Of a stretch of DNA of 64,000 nucleotides, positions 11,912 to 23,210 are shown in pieces. Both the position numbers and the translations under genes were made by a program. The DNA is from Siphonodentalium dalli. Taxonomy: Eukaryota > Mollusca > Scaphopoda > Gadilida > Siphonodentaliidae. The notes below the pieces were generated by a model, which had not been told where the DNA came from, did no database searches, and saw nothing but the letters and a program-made list of their open reading frames with translations. Position 1 is the stretch's first letter. Each line of letters opens with the position of its first letter. The stretch is taken from NCBI GenBank assembly GCA_032622095.1, contig CP136068.1, positions 154,283,151 through 154,347,150 of the forward strand. Reading direction: 5' to 3'.

Positions 11912-12567
11912 CGTTGAATCTGCCAGACAGGCGCAATTATCAAACACTCCGCTTGTTCCAAACGAATATTGGGGACACACCGATCCAGAAGGCTGAAAGA
12001 AGGGAAAACATATATATACGTCGTTTTCCAAGATTGAGCGAATGCATCAACATAATTTGATTCAGGGTCAGGCTTCCAAGAGCAGAATCTGGGGAACTGG
12101 TGATTAGGTCTAGAGGCAAACATATCTATAGCCGGAAGACCAAACAGGTGTGTTATAGCCTGAAATACATTTGGATCTAACATCCATTCATGCTTTTCAT
12201 CGAATTTGCGCGAGGCAATGTCAGCAATATTACTAGCGCCTGGAATGTGACAGGCTCTGATCCAGGTATTATTCTGTTGACACCACTCCCAAACATCCTT
12301 GACCAAATCATTACATGAGAGAGAAACCATGCCACCCATGTTGTTTATGTATGAAATTGCAGTGGTGTTTTCCATACATAATTTAACAGTTTTGTTTTCG
12401 AGGGTAGGCTGGCATGCCTTTACACCAAGGAAACCAGCAAGTAGTTCCAAATAATTAATGTGATGTAACTGTTCACTATTAGACCATCGTCCCCCGACTG
12501 AAGTCTTGTTAAATACACATCCCCATCCACTGTGGGCAGCGTCAGTGCATATCGTATAATCAATCAT
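11912..12567 (-). pseudogene. DIRS RNase H domain, part of a broken pol
   Basis: About 218 residues. The open frame starts MIDYTICTDAAHSGWG, where the first catalytic Asp sits in TDA. It continues with HHINYLELLAG (catalytic Glu), MENTTAISYINNMGG (second Asp position occupied by Glu) and WIRACHIPGASNIADIASR (final Asp). Then comes the family-typical LPAIDMFASRPNHQFPRF. The open frame continues a few codons into the inserted element at 11908. A frameshift at the TAGA microsatellite near 12582 separates it from the RT. It would degrade the RNA strand of the hybrid during reverse transcription if intact. Confidence 0.85.
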
Positions 12568-12569
12568 CG

Positions 12570-13236
12570 TAATAGATAGATAGATTTACTTTCAATAGAA
12601 ATGTTATTCAGTCACCAGTGTAATTCTTCCCTCACATTTAAAGATATGGTTATCAAGGCATTGTAATTAAACTTATTGCTTTGAAGAGCACTTATTTTTG
12701 CCCTTTCGAGACATCTTTAGTGAAGCTTTCCATAGGTAACGGCCTCGAAACTGGTTACAAACAACCCAATGACTTGAGCTACAAGGCGAATTGGTACAAC
12801 AGATTGTGCCAATAAATGCCGGCAAGCTGATTGAATTTTTGATACTCTATCATCAGTTAATTTCACAGTCATATCAGAAGATGAAATGATATGCCCCAAG
12901 TAACAGCAAGATTGTTGGGGTTTTAGAGCTGATTTGTCAATATTAATAACAAATCCCAATGTAGTTAATAAGGACAAAACCATATCAACAGATTTCTGAC
13001 ATTCCGGTTCCGTGTCTCCAATTATCAGACTATATCACTATAGGATGCCACTTTAATCCCACGCTGTCGAAGAGTTTCAAAAACGGGTTTTAGTAGCTTT
13101 GTGAAGAGCCGAGGGGCACTGCTCAGTCCCTGGGGAACAGTAAGGAACATGTACATAGTTCCCTTCCATATAAAACTGAGATACGTCCTGTACTCTTCAT
13201 GGACCGAAATGGAATAGTTACAATATTAAGAGCTGA
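12570..13236 (-). pseudogene. DIRS reverse transcriptase, C-terminal part
   Basis: Palm to connection segment: FLTVPQGLSSAPRLFTKLL, then a damaged catalytic box, then TLGFVINIDKSAL, YLGHIISS and VTYGKLH leading to RNase H. The YxDD box reads ASYSDIV before a frame change near 13035, so the catalytic aspartate pair is lost. A short deletion removes the first catalytic-Asp block, just before VHEEYRTYLSF. Two in-frame stops (after YGKLH and in the RT-RNase H linker) and a frameshift at the TAGA repeat add to the damage. The 12967-13236 part is duplicated on the other side of the LINE. Confidence 0.85.
12967..13236. repeat. Left copy of a ~268-bp target-site duplication
   Basis: Matches 16346-16615 with no difference found by eye over about 268 bp. 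The first two A bases are ambiguous with the LINE poly(A). The right end of this copy is immediately followed by the 5'-truncated LINE. Confidence 0.9.
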
Positions 13237-15937
13237 CACTGACCTTTACGAAATAAGAAAAGAAGACACAAGGGGGGCAATGGTAAGATCAAGAGCCAAA
13301 TGGATTGAACAAGGTGAAAAACCAACAAAATATTTCCTCAATCTTGAAAAACGCAATTCTATATCGAAAACTCTATGCAATCTCACCGACTCCACCGGGA
13401 AAAACATTGACAATCAATCAGACATAATGCATGAAGCTAGAAGTTTTTACGAAAATTTATATGCATTAAAAAATACAAACAAATCTGATATTCAGGCTAT
13501 TCTTGAAAAAGACCATACAGTATTGTCACAAGACACTGCCAAAAGCATAGAAGGGCCAATAACTCTAACTGAACTGACGTGTGCACTGAAACGATCACAA
13601 AGTGATAAATGCAGTGGACTAGATGGATACCCATATGAGTTTTGGAAATTTTTTTGGATTGACTTAGGCCAAATTCTATGTGAATCACTCAATGAAGCTT
13701 TTGATAAAGGGGAACTTTCAATAACCCAGAAACAAGGACTTATTACTCTGATTCCCAAAAAAGACAAAGACAGAAATCATCTGAAAAACTGGCGACCAAT
13801 TTCACTCTTGAATATATCTTACAAATTAGCTTCTTCATGTATAGCTGAAAGATTAAAGCGTGTCCTACCTGATATAATAAGTGAGGATCAAACGGGATTC
13901 TTAAAAAATCGCTACATCGGAGACAATACTAGACTTACCTATGATCTTATTCACAAGGCAAAATTGGCTGATAAACCTGGGTTACTGCTCCTCCTAGACT
14001 TTGAAAAGGCCTTTGATTCAGTATCATGGAAATTTATACATAAATGCCTTAACCTTTTCAATTTTGGAGATGACATGAAAAGGTGGATTTCTATATTTTA
14101 TACGAATATCAACTCATCTATTTTAATAAATGGGCATATATCTCAGAGTTTCAAACTACATCGTGGCTGTCGACAGGGTGACCCAGTCTCGCCGTATATT
14201 TTTTTGATATGCGCAGAAATCTTAGCTATTATGATAAAATCTAATGACCGCATTAAAGGTATCAACCTCGGCAATTTAGAATACAAAATTACACAGTATG
14301 CAGACGACACGACGCTTTTCTTAGACGGCAGCGAAGAAAGTCTTAGGGAAGTATATACTGTTTTAAACTTATTTGCAGATTATTCAGGCCTAAAAATTAA
14401 CCCTAGCAAGTGTCAGGCGTCGTGGATTGGATCTTACACGAAACGTACAGATATTATGTGCCCAGACCTTGGACTAACATTCGATAGTACTTTCAATCTC
14501 CTTGGAATACACTTTGATACAAACCTTGAGAAAATGAATATAAATTATGATAAAAAACTTGCTGAAGTCAAACGTTTGATAGAAATATGGAAACACCGGT
14601 TACTTACACCCATTGGTCGAATAACTGTGATAAAATCACTAATACTCCCAAAATTAACACACCTTTTTGTAGCTCTCCCAAATCCCGGTAATGTTTTTAT
14701 GAAAAATCTTGACACAATGCTCTTTAATTTTCTTTGGAACTCGAAGCGTGATAGAATCAAACGCAAAGTTATATGTCAGGATTATAAGAATGGCGGATTA
14801 AAAATGGTTGATGTTAAACATTTTATGATGTCCATGAAAATAACTTGGGTTAGGCGCCTCGTGACAAAAAGTGCCAAGTGGACTCCATTAATAGATATAC
14901 CTTTATTTGATGACCCTATGTTCCTTACTTATGACTACCCTTACATAGAAAAACAGGCAAAGAAATTAACCAACCCTTTTTGGCATGATGTCCTGATGGC
15001 ATTTACAAAATTTCTAGAGAAAGATAGAAACAATCGCAAATTATCAGCATGTACGTTATGGAATAACCCAAATATAAAGCAATACGGAAAAGTATTAAAT
15101 TTCACCTCCTGGCGAGAAAAGGGGGTTATCTTTTTAAACGATATGCTGGACAATACAGGATGTTTTCTTACACGAGACGATCTACTAAGGATCTATAACA
15201 TACATACAAACTTCATCACTCTTAATAACATCCAACATCAGATAAAATTACTTGCAAAAAAACTTCAACAACCTATAACTCGAATAGTCACTCCCCTTTT
15301 ACCAAATAATTTCATTAAATTGCTTAAAAACTGTCGAGGAGGACAAGACTTTTATAAAATTTTAATCGACATTCCAACTTCTACTGTAGCACACAAAAAA
15401 TGGCAAGTGTTATTTTCCGACAACATAATTAATTGGTGCAAACTGGATAAACTTCCCTTTCTCACGACGCCGGACACAAAGCTGCAATGGCTACAATTCC
15501 GAATAAATTCACGAATATTATCAACCAACAAGTTTCTCAAAATGTCCAATTTACGACAAGATGATAAATGCGAAAGATGTAAAAGCGAGACAGAAGACAT
15601 CTCCCACATATTTTGGAACTGTGTTCACGTTCAGAAATTCATTAAGGAACTCAGCGATTGGGGTAAAATTAACAGCATTGATCTCTGTGCCCAACAAACG
15701 ACAATGATTCTCGGCTCTTCGCCAACGGATCCTAACTTTACAACTAACATGCTATGGCTCCTGATTAAACAATACATATATAGGACTAAATTCAAGCCAA
15801 TTAACTTATCGCTAAATGTTTTCCTCAAAGAGTTGAATTATAGATACCAATGTGAGAAGTATACCGCACGATGCCAATCGAAACAAGAAGAATTTTCGAA
15901 AAACTGGTTCCTTTTAGAAAAGGCTTTACATGTGTAA
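13237..15937 (+). CDS. LINE ORF2, RT to C-terminus (truncated)
   Basis: About 900 codons without a stop. Residues 1-12 of the open frame that begins at ATG 13199 come from the duplicated DIRS flank, so the LINE part starts at DTDLYEIRK. Landmarks in order are KWIEQGEKPTKYFLNLEK, an L1/Tx1 signature before the RT, then LITLIPKKDKD, NWRPISLLN, LLLLDFEKAFDSVSW with the first catalytic Asp, GCRQGDPVSPYIF and QYADDTTLF with the YADD active site at 14297-14308. A thumb follows, and a C-terminal CxxC-H-C motif lies in CERCKSETEDISHIFWNC. The apurinic endonuclease and ORF1 are absent, so it cannot move on its own, although the RT looks chemically intact. Clade (Tx1-like within the L1 group) is from recall. 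Confidence 0.9.
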
Positions 15938-16318
15938 CATATACCCACAAGTCAACAATAATCAACTTGAGTGTCCTGGAAGTGATCTCTTCACCAACTC
16001 GAAAACTCACTTAATTATTCTAACCGGAAATACGATATCCCCGCCAATATCACAATGCCGTCTACGGTTAGATGTCGTGCCGATACGCCGTACACAGGAA
16101 GAAAGTTGAAATATTTAAAATCTGAAGTAATATATTAATTTGAACATATATTCCATTAATTCCAACTTACATGTCAGTCACTGGGAGTGCATGTGGTGTA
16201 CGAAAGACGTGTAAATGAAGCGAGCGAGATGTGAGCGAATTGGAAGAATGTCACTTGATATATTATAATATGTACCTCTGTTTATGTTTACATTCCTTCA
16301 TTGATGTATGTTAATTCC

Positions 16319-16347
16319 AATAAAAAAAAAAAAAAAAAAAAAAAAAA
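16319..16347 (+). terminator. LINE polyadenylation signal and poly(A) tail
   Basis: AATAAA overlaps the start of an uninterrupted run of 26 A. The signal lies essentially at the tail, as seen in retrotransposed LINE copies. Confidence 0.8.
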
Positions 16348-16615
16348 TAAGGACAAAACCATATCAACAGATTTCTGACATTCCGGTTCCGTGTCTCCAA
16401 TTATCAGACTATATCACTATAGGATGCCACTTTAATCCCACGCTGTCGAAGAGTTTCAAAAACGGGTTTTAGTAGCTTTGTGAAGAGCCGAGGGGCACTG
16501 CTCAGTCCCTGGGGAACAGTAAGGAACATGTACATAGTTCCCTTCCATATAAAACTGAGATACGTCCTGTACTCTTCATGGACCGAAATGGAATAGTTAC
16601 AATATTAAGAGCTGA
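16346..16615. repeat. Right copy of the ~268-bp target-site duplication
   Basis: Starts right after the poly(A) and ends at GAGCTGA, where the DIRS sequence resumes with TGACCACG. It is identical by eye to 12967-13236. Confidence 0.9.
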
Positions 16616-17011
16616 TGACCACGTTTCCATTTTGAAATGATGATAAACAATGTGCTCATTTAGTTGTTTTAAATTGAAAAATTACCCGAAACCCACCAGC
16701 TAGTTTGTGTTTGAGGAAAATTGGTGACACAAAGCCATCAGAACTCCAGGGAAGTTGCTGAATTACCTTCATAGACAACCGAGAATCGACCTCAACTGTA
16801 ATAAAATCACTAGCAACAGCAGAATAGCGGGATTCGTGAATTTGTATTTGTGTCGGAGGAATTCCATTTACAAATTCCAGTTGGCAATTATTGACAATAC
16901 ACAAAATGGCAGGGTCAGATGTAATAGTTTGCCAAACCTTCAGATGGTTTTTAATTTGACCTCCAGTAAAAGGAGTAGATACTGATATTACCTTACCAAG
17001 ATTGGTTAGCG
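16616..17011 (-). pseudogene. DIRS reverse transcriptase, N-terminal part
   Basis: Encodes the DIRS pre-RT and fingers: PFTGGQIKNHLKVWQTITSD, then QLPWSSDGFVSPIFLKHK and FRVIF. An extra T near 16674 shifts the frame before QLNEHIVYHHFKMETW, which runs into the duplicated target site. Upstream it overlaps the gag tail in another frame, as expected for compact DIRS ORFs. Confidence 0.8.
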
Positions 17012-18304
17012 GCTTACAGGACGACCGCGGCCCCTGCGTCCAGCGTTTTTTGGAGGCCCGGACTGTCTCGAGTTGTCAGTTGGATATGGACTGAAGCGAG
17101 GTGGGTAGTTGAAGCCACGCCCTCTTCCTCCTCGATTGTATCCACGACCCCTGCCACGATTACCAGTTGGAGGGTAGCCAGCAGAACTAATACGAGCACC
17201 GATTTTCCTGGTATCACTGATCTCTTTTATCGTGGTAGATACATCATCACCAAACAGTTTGTCAGATTATTTCACTGAGTGAGCAAATTAATGAGAGTAG
17301 TCCCCCTTCAGTTCCGGTCGCATTAAATCACGACGATAGATGTTAACTTGGTCGTGACTGTGGCCTAACAAGGCCAGAACCTGCATGGCCTGCTCAAGCA
17401 GTTCAGAATTGGCAAAGTCTTGTCGAGAACCCAGCACATTTAATACACGGGCAAGTATGGATGCACTGGTGATGATGGAATCACCAACAACTTGAAGTTT
17501 TTTGTCCTGTGTCCGCGCACTGACTGACAACATGTCCCAAATAAGGGGGTTGGTTTTATCAGTTACCAAGGGCGGACAGTTTTCCGGTCGCTTCACAGCA
17601 CCTTCAGTTAGCAAAGCTGAAGCGTTGTCTTCATCCAACCCTTTCGCAAACAAGGTCTGAATGCAGTCGGCCAAGTCAGAATCAACCGGTGGAGCACACA
17701 CCTCCTTTTTTGTCAGTTTGGCGCCAGCGGCCCGAAAATGGTTAAAATCCGCCCCCACATGAGAAATGGATTTAGCACTTACACTGGCACTGTCAATAAC
17801 ATAAAGATCAGGCACTGTATCATGTACAGAGTCATCGACATAGTCATATGGTCCACCATATAGTACTCTTCTACTTAATTTTGATAAGTCAGAAGACTGT
17901 TGTATCTGATTTTCCGCAATCGATTTGAGCTTATTTAAAATCTCTTGTTGAGTGTTATCATCACTACGAGATGTACTTCTGTGGCTAGAGGTGTAAACAG
18001 CACTTGGGGTGAACAAACTTGAGGCTGAACCCGGTTTAGTGCTAACAGAAGAAGTCATGGAAATGGTCGACGACACATTTTTATTTTTCGGTGGCGTTGC
18101 AAGAAGACTATCTTCGATGTCATAAAGACTGTCAGTGGGTTTAGAGGTCTTCGATGACCGTTTCCGTATACTAGCAGGAGTACTACCAGTTTTATTCAAC
18201 TTAGCCACCTCAGCCGGATTTAGGAAAGGTTTTTCTGACATTTTAAGTTTTTCGCCAACTTCCTTCTTGTCCGCCATTTTAATAGAGGTAGACTCTCTAA
18301 ACAA
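17010..18304 (-). pseudogene. DIRS gag-like ORF1 with two in-frame stops
   Basis: The first 338 codons (18304-17288) are open. The likelier start is the second Met at 18277 in AAAATGGCG, giving MADKKEVGEKLKMSEK. A Ser/Thr/Lys-rich N-terminal region precedes a conserved-looking helical region near LADCIQTLFAKGLDEDNASALL and QDFANSELLEQAMQVLALL. TAA codons after DYSH and after HSVK interrupt the frame. It then continues in the same frame as SDKLFGDDVSTTIKEISD and an RGG-rich tail (GRGRGYNRGGRGRGF) to 17010. RGG tails of gag proteins usually bind nucleic acid. Confidence 0.8.
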
Positions 18305-18529
18305 AGCGACAAATTTTGAAGTCGCCCCTAAAATGGCGAGTTCAGATTGAAAGATATAATTCGCTATTCAGCTAGCGATAAAATAATTCAGATATATTAT
18401 ACTACAATTGTATAAAAATCTTGCGACAAAATAAATCAAAAAGACTTGAAACGTTCTTCAACGAGGTTTCAAGTAAGGTGAGAAAATTCCGGACAAAACA
18501 TTTATGCGTCCGGCACTCACAGCGCAAGC

Positions 18530-18615
18530 ATTAAGTGTGACTCGGGCATGCGCAATAGCATTACATCTCATTGAATCCAGTAGTGGGATTATAGTACGAA
18601 GTAGAATTACATTAG
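18530..18615 (-). repeat. DIRS 5' inverted terminal repeat
   Basis: Contains GCATGCGCAATAGCATTACA and CCAGTAGTGGGATTATAGTA. Both reappear inverted near the left end of the element (7694-7729 and 7919-7957). The outermost AATTACATTAG matches the left terminus at 7589. Confidence 0.75.
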
Positions 18616-18984
18616 CTTTGATAAACTCAACGGGAATTTACTATTGAGAATGAAGTGGGCGTAATTATTAATAGGTTTAACAGATATATACTGAACAAAT
18701 TATATTTACTCAATTTAAAGTGAACTGCATTGTAAGTTATAATGTCGCTATAATATAGGTGATGAAATACACGCCATCAATCTCGGTCATGACTTCTCTC
18801 CAATGATACATGAACAGAACGACAATATCGGTGTCAACCGCAATGGCTCTAACCTCACGTCCGTTGGACATTTCACTTGCATATTTAACTATCACTGTAT
18901 CCGTGCCATATTATTCTGTAAACGGTATGACCCTTAGCGCCCAGTACCAGACCCAACAAATAAATGAACTGAATCTGTGTTTTT
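18616..18984. other. No feature seen
   Basis: AT-rich DNA just outside the DIRS terminus. The open frame on + through here has no recognisable domain in its first half. Confidence 0.4.
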
Positions 18985-19200
18985 TTCACTCTGATGAAAA
19001 ATATCCGCTTGTTGTGGGCCTGCAAATTGTACCTGATCTTGATGTCTTCACATGTTTTCCGAACATCTTTCATTATCAATTCTAAACAATAAAAGCGCAC
19101 CATACTTGGTTTGTAAATAAGATGCATAGTGCTCCACTCTATCAAAGTAAGTGGACGTCTTCGCCCATTTCACGCGATGTAGAAGGGGGTGCCACCGTCC
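18985..19200 (+). pseudogene. Fragment of a multicopy invertebrate gene family (+ copy)
   Basis: Contains LVVGLQIVPDLDVF followed, after stops, by a stretch whose DNA (AAAGTAAGTGGACGT and ACGCGATGTAGAA) matches 19790-19920 in inverse orientation. It is a second, diverged copy of the fragment described at 19317-20041, facing the opposite way. Confidence 0.5.
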
Positions 19201-19316
19201 AGTACTCATGTTAATGATTCAGAGTTCAAAAGATCTGACGTTCTCAATGGATTCTAAGTGGGACTGTGCAAAAAACACTTCGGTTTCCTGAGATATTTAC
19301 TTTTGAAAAGATATGT

Positions 19317-20041
19317 TTATTTTAAACAGCTGGCCATGTCTTCCTCTATCATTGTGAGACGGGAAAATAGAATGGCTGGATCAATATGAACTTTCTGGTT
19401 GTTAATCGTAACCGCAGGATACAAATTCTCTTGCGATTTCACATGTGCGCTCCTCTTGATGGAAGCGACAGAAACAGTCTTACTGTTGCGATCTGTGTGA
19501 ATCTTTGAAACGATCATTTCAGTATCGTGGCAGTTATCTCGAACTCCATCGTTAGCAGTCAACCCACACGGCATGGAACGTAGCCGACTTCCGTTGGGAT
19601 AAAATGACTCGCGTTCGTCGAACGACTTTTGTATTTTAGCCAAATGTGCGTTATCACGTTTGCACCTAGACACTCGCATATACATGCCGTGAAACCAATT
19701 CCTCACGTGAGACAAATTTTGTTTTAGCATAGTCCCTCTCACTCTCGGTGTTCACTGAGAGAGTAAAGCTCCCTGAATCCCGAATGACCAACAGTAGTAT
19801 TTGGTGGTGGTGCCATTCTACATCGCGTAAAGTAGGCCAATACGTCCACTTACTTTGGTAAAGTTAGGAAAACACCCAAATCCGGGAAAATATGCAGGCC
19901 CACAACAACCAGCAGAAATGTTTCACTGGGGGTAAGCTGCTCCGTGGGAAGCGGTTCGCTTGTGATAAAAGCTCCAGTGCACATGCGATAAGCTCCAATG
20001 CACATCCGGTCAGAAGAAGTTATTTTATTTACAACATTCAA
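19317..20041 (-). pseudogene. Fragment of a multicopy invertebrate gene family (- copy)
   Basis: Two open pieces in element order: 20041-19850 with ITSEPLPTEQLTPSE and VVVGLHIFPDLGVF, and 19742-19317, 141 codons, with KIQKSFDERESFYPNGSRL, GLTANDGVRDN and VHIDPAILFSRLTM. The pattern recalls large uncharacterised proteins abundant in cnidarian, mollusc and lancelet genomes, whose middle part reads roughly '...kvkvDPqLLFqRL...'. This recognition is from memory. Function is unknown. Internal stops and frame breaks mark it as a relic. Confidence 0.5.
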
Positions 20042-22380
20042 AGAACACAGATTGAAGGTAAGGAATAGAAAATAATTTCCACTGCTGCTCCCTTCTGCGA
20101 TAACATCTATAACAAAACCAGGGACGTTTTGTCACATATTTGCTCACAATACCCGTTTAACATTGCTGAATAACATTCCCTATGCATTTACTATGGGAAA
20201 ATAACGAAAGTAACCGGGTGAATAGAGCGTATTTAAAAGCTTATTTGAGCGTGAACAATATTGAACAATAAAGCTAATACGTCATCTAGTAATCCCCAAT
20301 CAGTGTCATTGTATTCTGCTCATTTACAACAATGCCAGAAAGCTTTCAAATCATGACAAAACGCCCAAGTGCCATTGCGATAACAGGTTACACATCGTGT
20401 ATGCTTGTGGTGAAATAAAGCGCCAGTGCGTAGGTGTCATGGAATCGTAATTGACTTATGTTTGGCAGGATAATCAACATTCTGACAACCGAAAACTACA
20501 GAAGATGGTGTGCGCTTTCATCAGAGTCATTTTCTTCAATTAGCTTGTGTTTTATGTTGTAATTAATATTATATATCATTTATATTATAAATATCCGAAT
20601 AAGAATGTAATTATGACAATTAAGAATTTCGTAATACAAATGATACGAATGTAATTACGATAATTAGACATTAGTATATATAATAATTATAATTACTATA
20701 GTATAATAATCATATTCACATCATTTGCAGTGCATTCTTCACAGAACCATAACACCATATATATAGTGGTGATATGGCTTCGTTAGTACGAATGTAATGA
20801 TGATTATTATACATTTATTTTAGTTGGGAATACGTTGAACTCGTATCGATGTGTTGCTTCAGTAAAAGCAAACACTGTATTCACCACACCTTGATGCAGG
20901 ATTGGGAGTGTCAGGGACGTGACTAGAGAAGCTTGGTTTGGGTGGGTGTCAAACTTCGAATTTCCAACTGTATCCCCCACTTTGGAGCACATTTTTTCTC
21001 ACTTTAAGACTTTCCTTTTGCACATTCTTGAGCTTGAATATTCTGACTGTTACCTGAAACAGGTCTGTAACTGGTTGGAACTCCTACGATATATCCCATA
21101 TATTTGAAAGTATCTGAAATATATGTTGTAAATATGAATGTCTTTCAACTCCGGGTGGAGTGCAAATCACAGGGGTCCGTGAATATATATGATTTTAATT
21201 TATTGTAGTATTTTGAGAAAATAATATGATAAATTAAAACAAAAAATTCCTGGACCCCTGCATTGCAAATTGAGTTGCCCAATATTGCCCACCCGTAATG
21301 AAGACACTCTACCCAGAATTATACCTGATTATCTTGCGTTTATTAATTATTATTTCATTATTGTCATTTCAGCTGTATGCGGGTATGGAAGGATCGCTTA
21401 TATCAATGGAGGATTTAATGATTCCCTTGGTTTCCCTGCCATTTTTTAACACCAGCACCGCATCCATAATTGCATGTATTTGGCATTATTTTTTGCAATG
21501 CCGTTTTCGTGCCATTTATATATAATGGCATATCCATATTGTGTTATGACTTACACAAGCCGCATATCGACAATTATTTTGCAAGATTAATTATTCGAAT
21601 ACATGCATGTAATGGTCAATCTCTCACATCGTAATATGCATACATGATCAACCCACTATTCGAAATCAATTAGGCTGACAACAAACGAACAGTTTTAATT
21701 ATATATCCGTACAAATACATGTGAATCACACAGGACTGCATGTACATTCAAATACATATCGATTGGAGTATATAATAGGATATACTATTGGTATATAACT
21801 GATAATTCACGGAAACACCACACGATAATTGTCATGTTTTAGGCTCCAATAATGCCAATGTGATTGAAATAATAAATACGAACTTGTTTCGATCGTTTTC
21901 ACCTCTGCAATTCCCTAAATCTCTTTTTAAATGCGCACTGGAGCCCACCAATCCCGGCGGTCTACGCGCTGGCGATTATGGAAATACGAACTGGAGCGTC
22001 CACGTGGTGGTGTTAAAATGCATTTTTCTCAGTATTTAATTGTTTGAGACACCAAAGCCAACAACAATCGCACGGCGGAGATGTTTGTTATAGCAATTGA
22101 TACGGGACATCATTCAGATTATTTCATTTTCATACACAAAATATCATGTTATTAAGAATTTTCTCGTTACACAATCAGGTTTTGAAGTGATAAATCAGCT
22201 GCTTTTGTGTGGTATGGAAATGTTTTCGAATAAATGCGATATGTGAATCACAGTTGAAGCATGTTGGTCATTTGTGACCGACGTTCCATAGAATAATGTT
22301 GTTTATAGATATACTACGTACCATATTGAATACTTCAGTTTCCTTTTTCACAAAATAATCACAGACGCACCGTCGCATTG
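20042..22380. other. Gene-free AT-rich segment
   Basis: Very AT-rich around 20540-20720 with near-repeated GAATGTAATTA units. No coding region or element with ends was recognised. Confidence 0.5.
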
Positions 22381-22384
22381 TAAA

Positions 22385-23210
22385 CTGCGCACTGGATCTT
22401 TTATCACAAGCGAACCGCTTCCCATGGAGCAGCTTACCCCCAAGATGTATTTAGTTAATTTGTTGTGTCGCATACTTGGCGCTAATGGTCAACCGTTTAC
22501 AGAAGAACAGATGACGCGGACACAATGATATCAAAATGTGCAATTGAACATGCTCACAAAGGGACGTGAGGTAGGAGTTACAGCGGATCATACAGATATT
22601 GTCGTTGTGTTAGTGTATCATTGGAAAGAAAACAGGGCCAAGGTTTAACTACAATCAGAAGCTATTTTCGCAAGGAAACTATTTGTACATGCTTGAATCG
22701 GTTGCAACACCATATCAGTGATATTTGAACACGGAAAGACAAAATTGTTTAAACCTGTTGACACCTGTAGTCCAGTACAGGCCTTGGATCAACAACAGAG
22801 GGCGCTACAACAGGGGACGAGGTTGGCTTTTCTGGTGCCCAACATTTTCAAAATGCTATATGGTGGGAAGACATCAGATACATTGACATCCTTGAGTCAA
22901 TATAAATTCACGAGCATGGTCTCATTGAGTCTCAAAATTCCCTACCAAGTTAAGGTAATGCTCATTTTCACAGCTGATGTGTGCATATGCAAGCTGTGCT
23001 ATGGAACACACTGAAATCGATGAGCTAGATCCCAAGAATCGGGGCGGGAAAATAGACGGAAATGAACTCGTTCCAATTATGATGGACATAGAAGCAGTCG
23101 CAGATTGCCTTCTCAAATTCGTGCGATGTCTATGCACGTTAAAAAGATCATCATGCAGCACCAATATAAGTCTTTGTCGCAAGAACTGCCTGAAATGTAT
23201 CACTAGCTGA
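22385..23210 (+). pseudogene. C-terminal part of the same multicopy family (+ strand)
   Basis: Starts with ITSEPLPMEQLTP, matching the minus-strand copy near 19925-19984. Next comes DADTMISKCAIEHAHKG, a frame break, and REVGVTADHTDIVVVLVYHW, resembling the Asp-rich PIN-like nuclease pattern '...DaDt.iv..a......v.v.aDDTDvlvLL..hw'. Then follow HA-stop-IGCNTISVIFEHGKTKLF and FKMLYGGKTSDTLTSL. The final piece is LVPIMMDIEAVADCLLKFVR with a Cys-rich tail ending LCRKNCLKC. This order matches the C-terminal half of the uncharacterised family. Whether the PIN-like residues are catalytic is inference. Stops and frameshifts show it is dead. Confidence 0.6.

Larger units (their letters stand above)
13237..16347 (+). 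mobile_element. 5'-truncated Tx1/L1-like LINE
   Basis: The 3.11-kb insertion is antisense to the DIRS it interrupts. It begins inside ORF2 between endonuclease and RT and runs through a 3' UTR (15938-16321), an AATAAA at 16319, and an uninterrupted run of 26 A. It is flanked by the long target-site duplication. The open RT frame, pure poly(A) and identical flanks point to a young insertion. Confidence 0.9.
7589..18615 (-). mobile_element. Degenerate DIRS-type tyrosine-recombinase retrotransposon
   Basis: Read on the minus strand the order is gag-like ORF, RT, RNase H, then tyrosine recombinase, as in DIRS elements. The ends are inverted: CTAATGTAATT at 7589 and its complement ending at 18615. 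The right end carries a block (18538-18612) whose two halves reappear inverted but in swapped order near the left end (7687-7729 and 7914-7957), like the inverted terminal repeats and internal complementary region of DIRS. Subtracting the LINE with its duplication (about 3.4 kb) and the 2.8 kb insert leaves about 4.8 kb, a normal DIRS length. All coding domains are broken, so the element is inactive. Confidence 0.85.

Noticed and set aside
13199-13236. Apparent Met start of the 912-codon LINE ORF
   Set aside because: The first 12 codons lie in the duplicated DIRS flank, which is also present at 16578-16615. The LINE itself starts at 13237 without a start codon.
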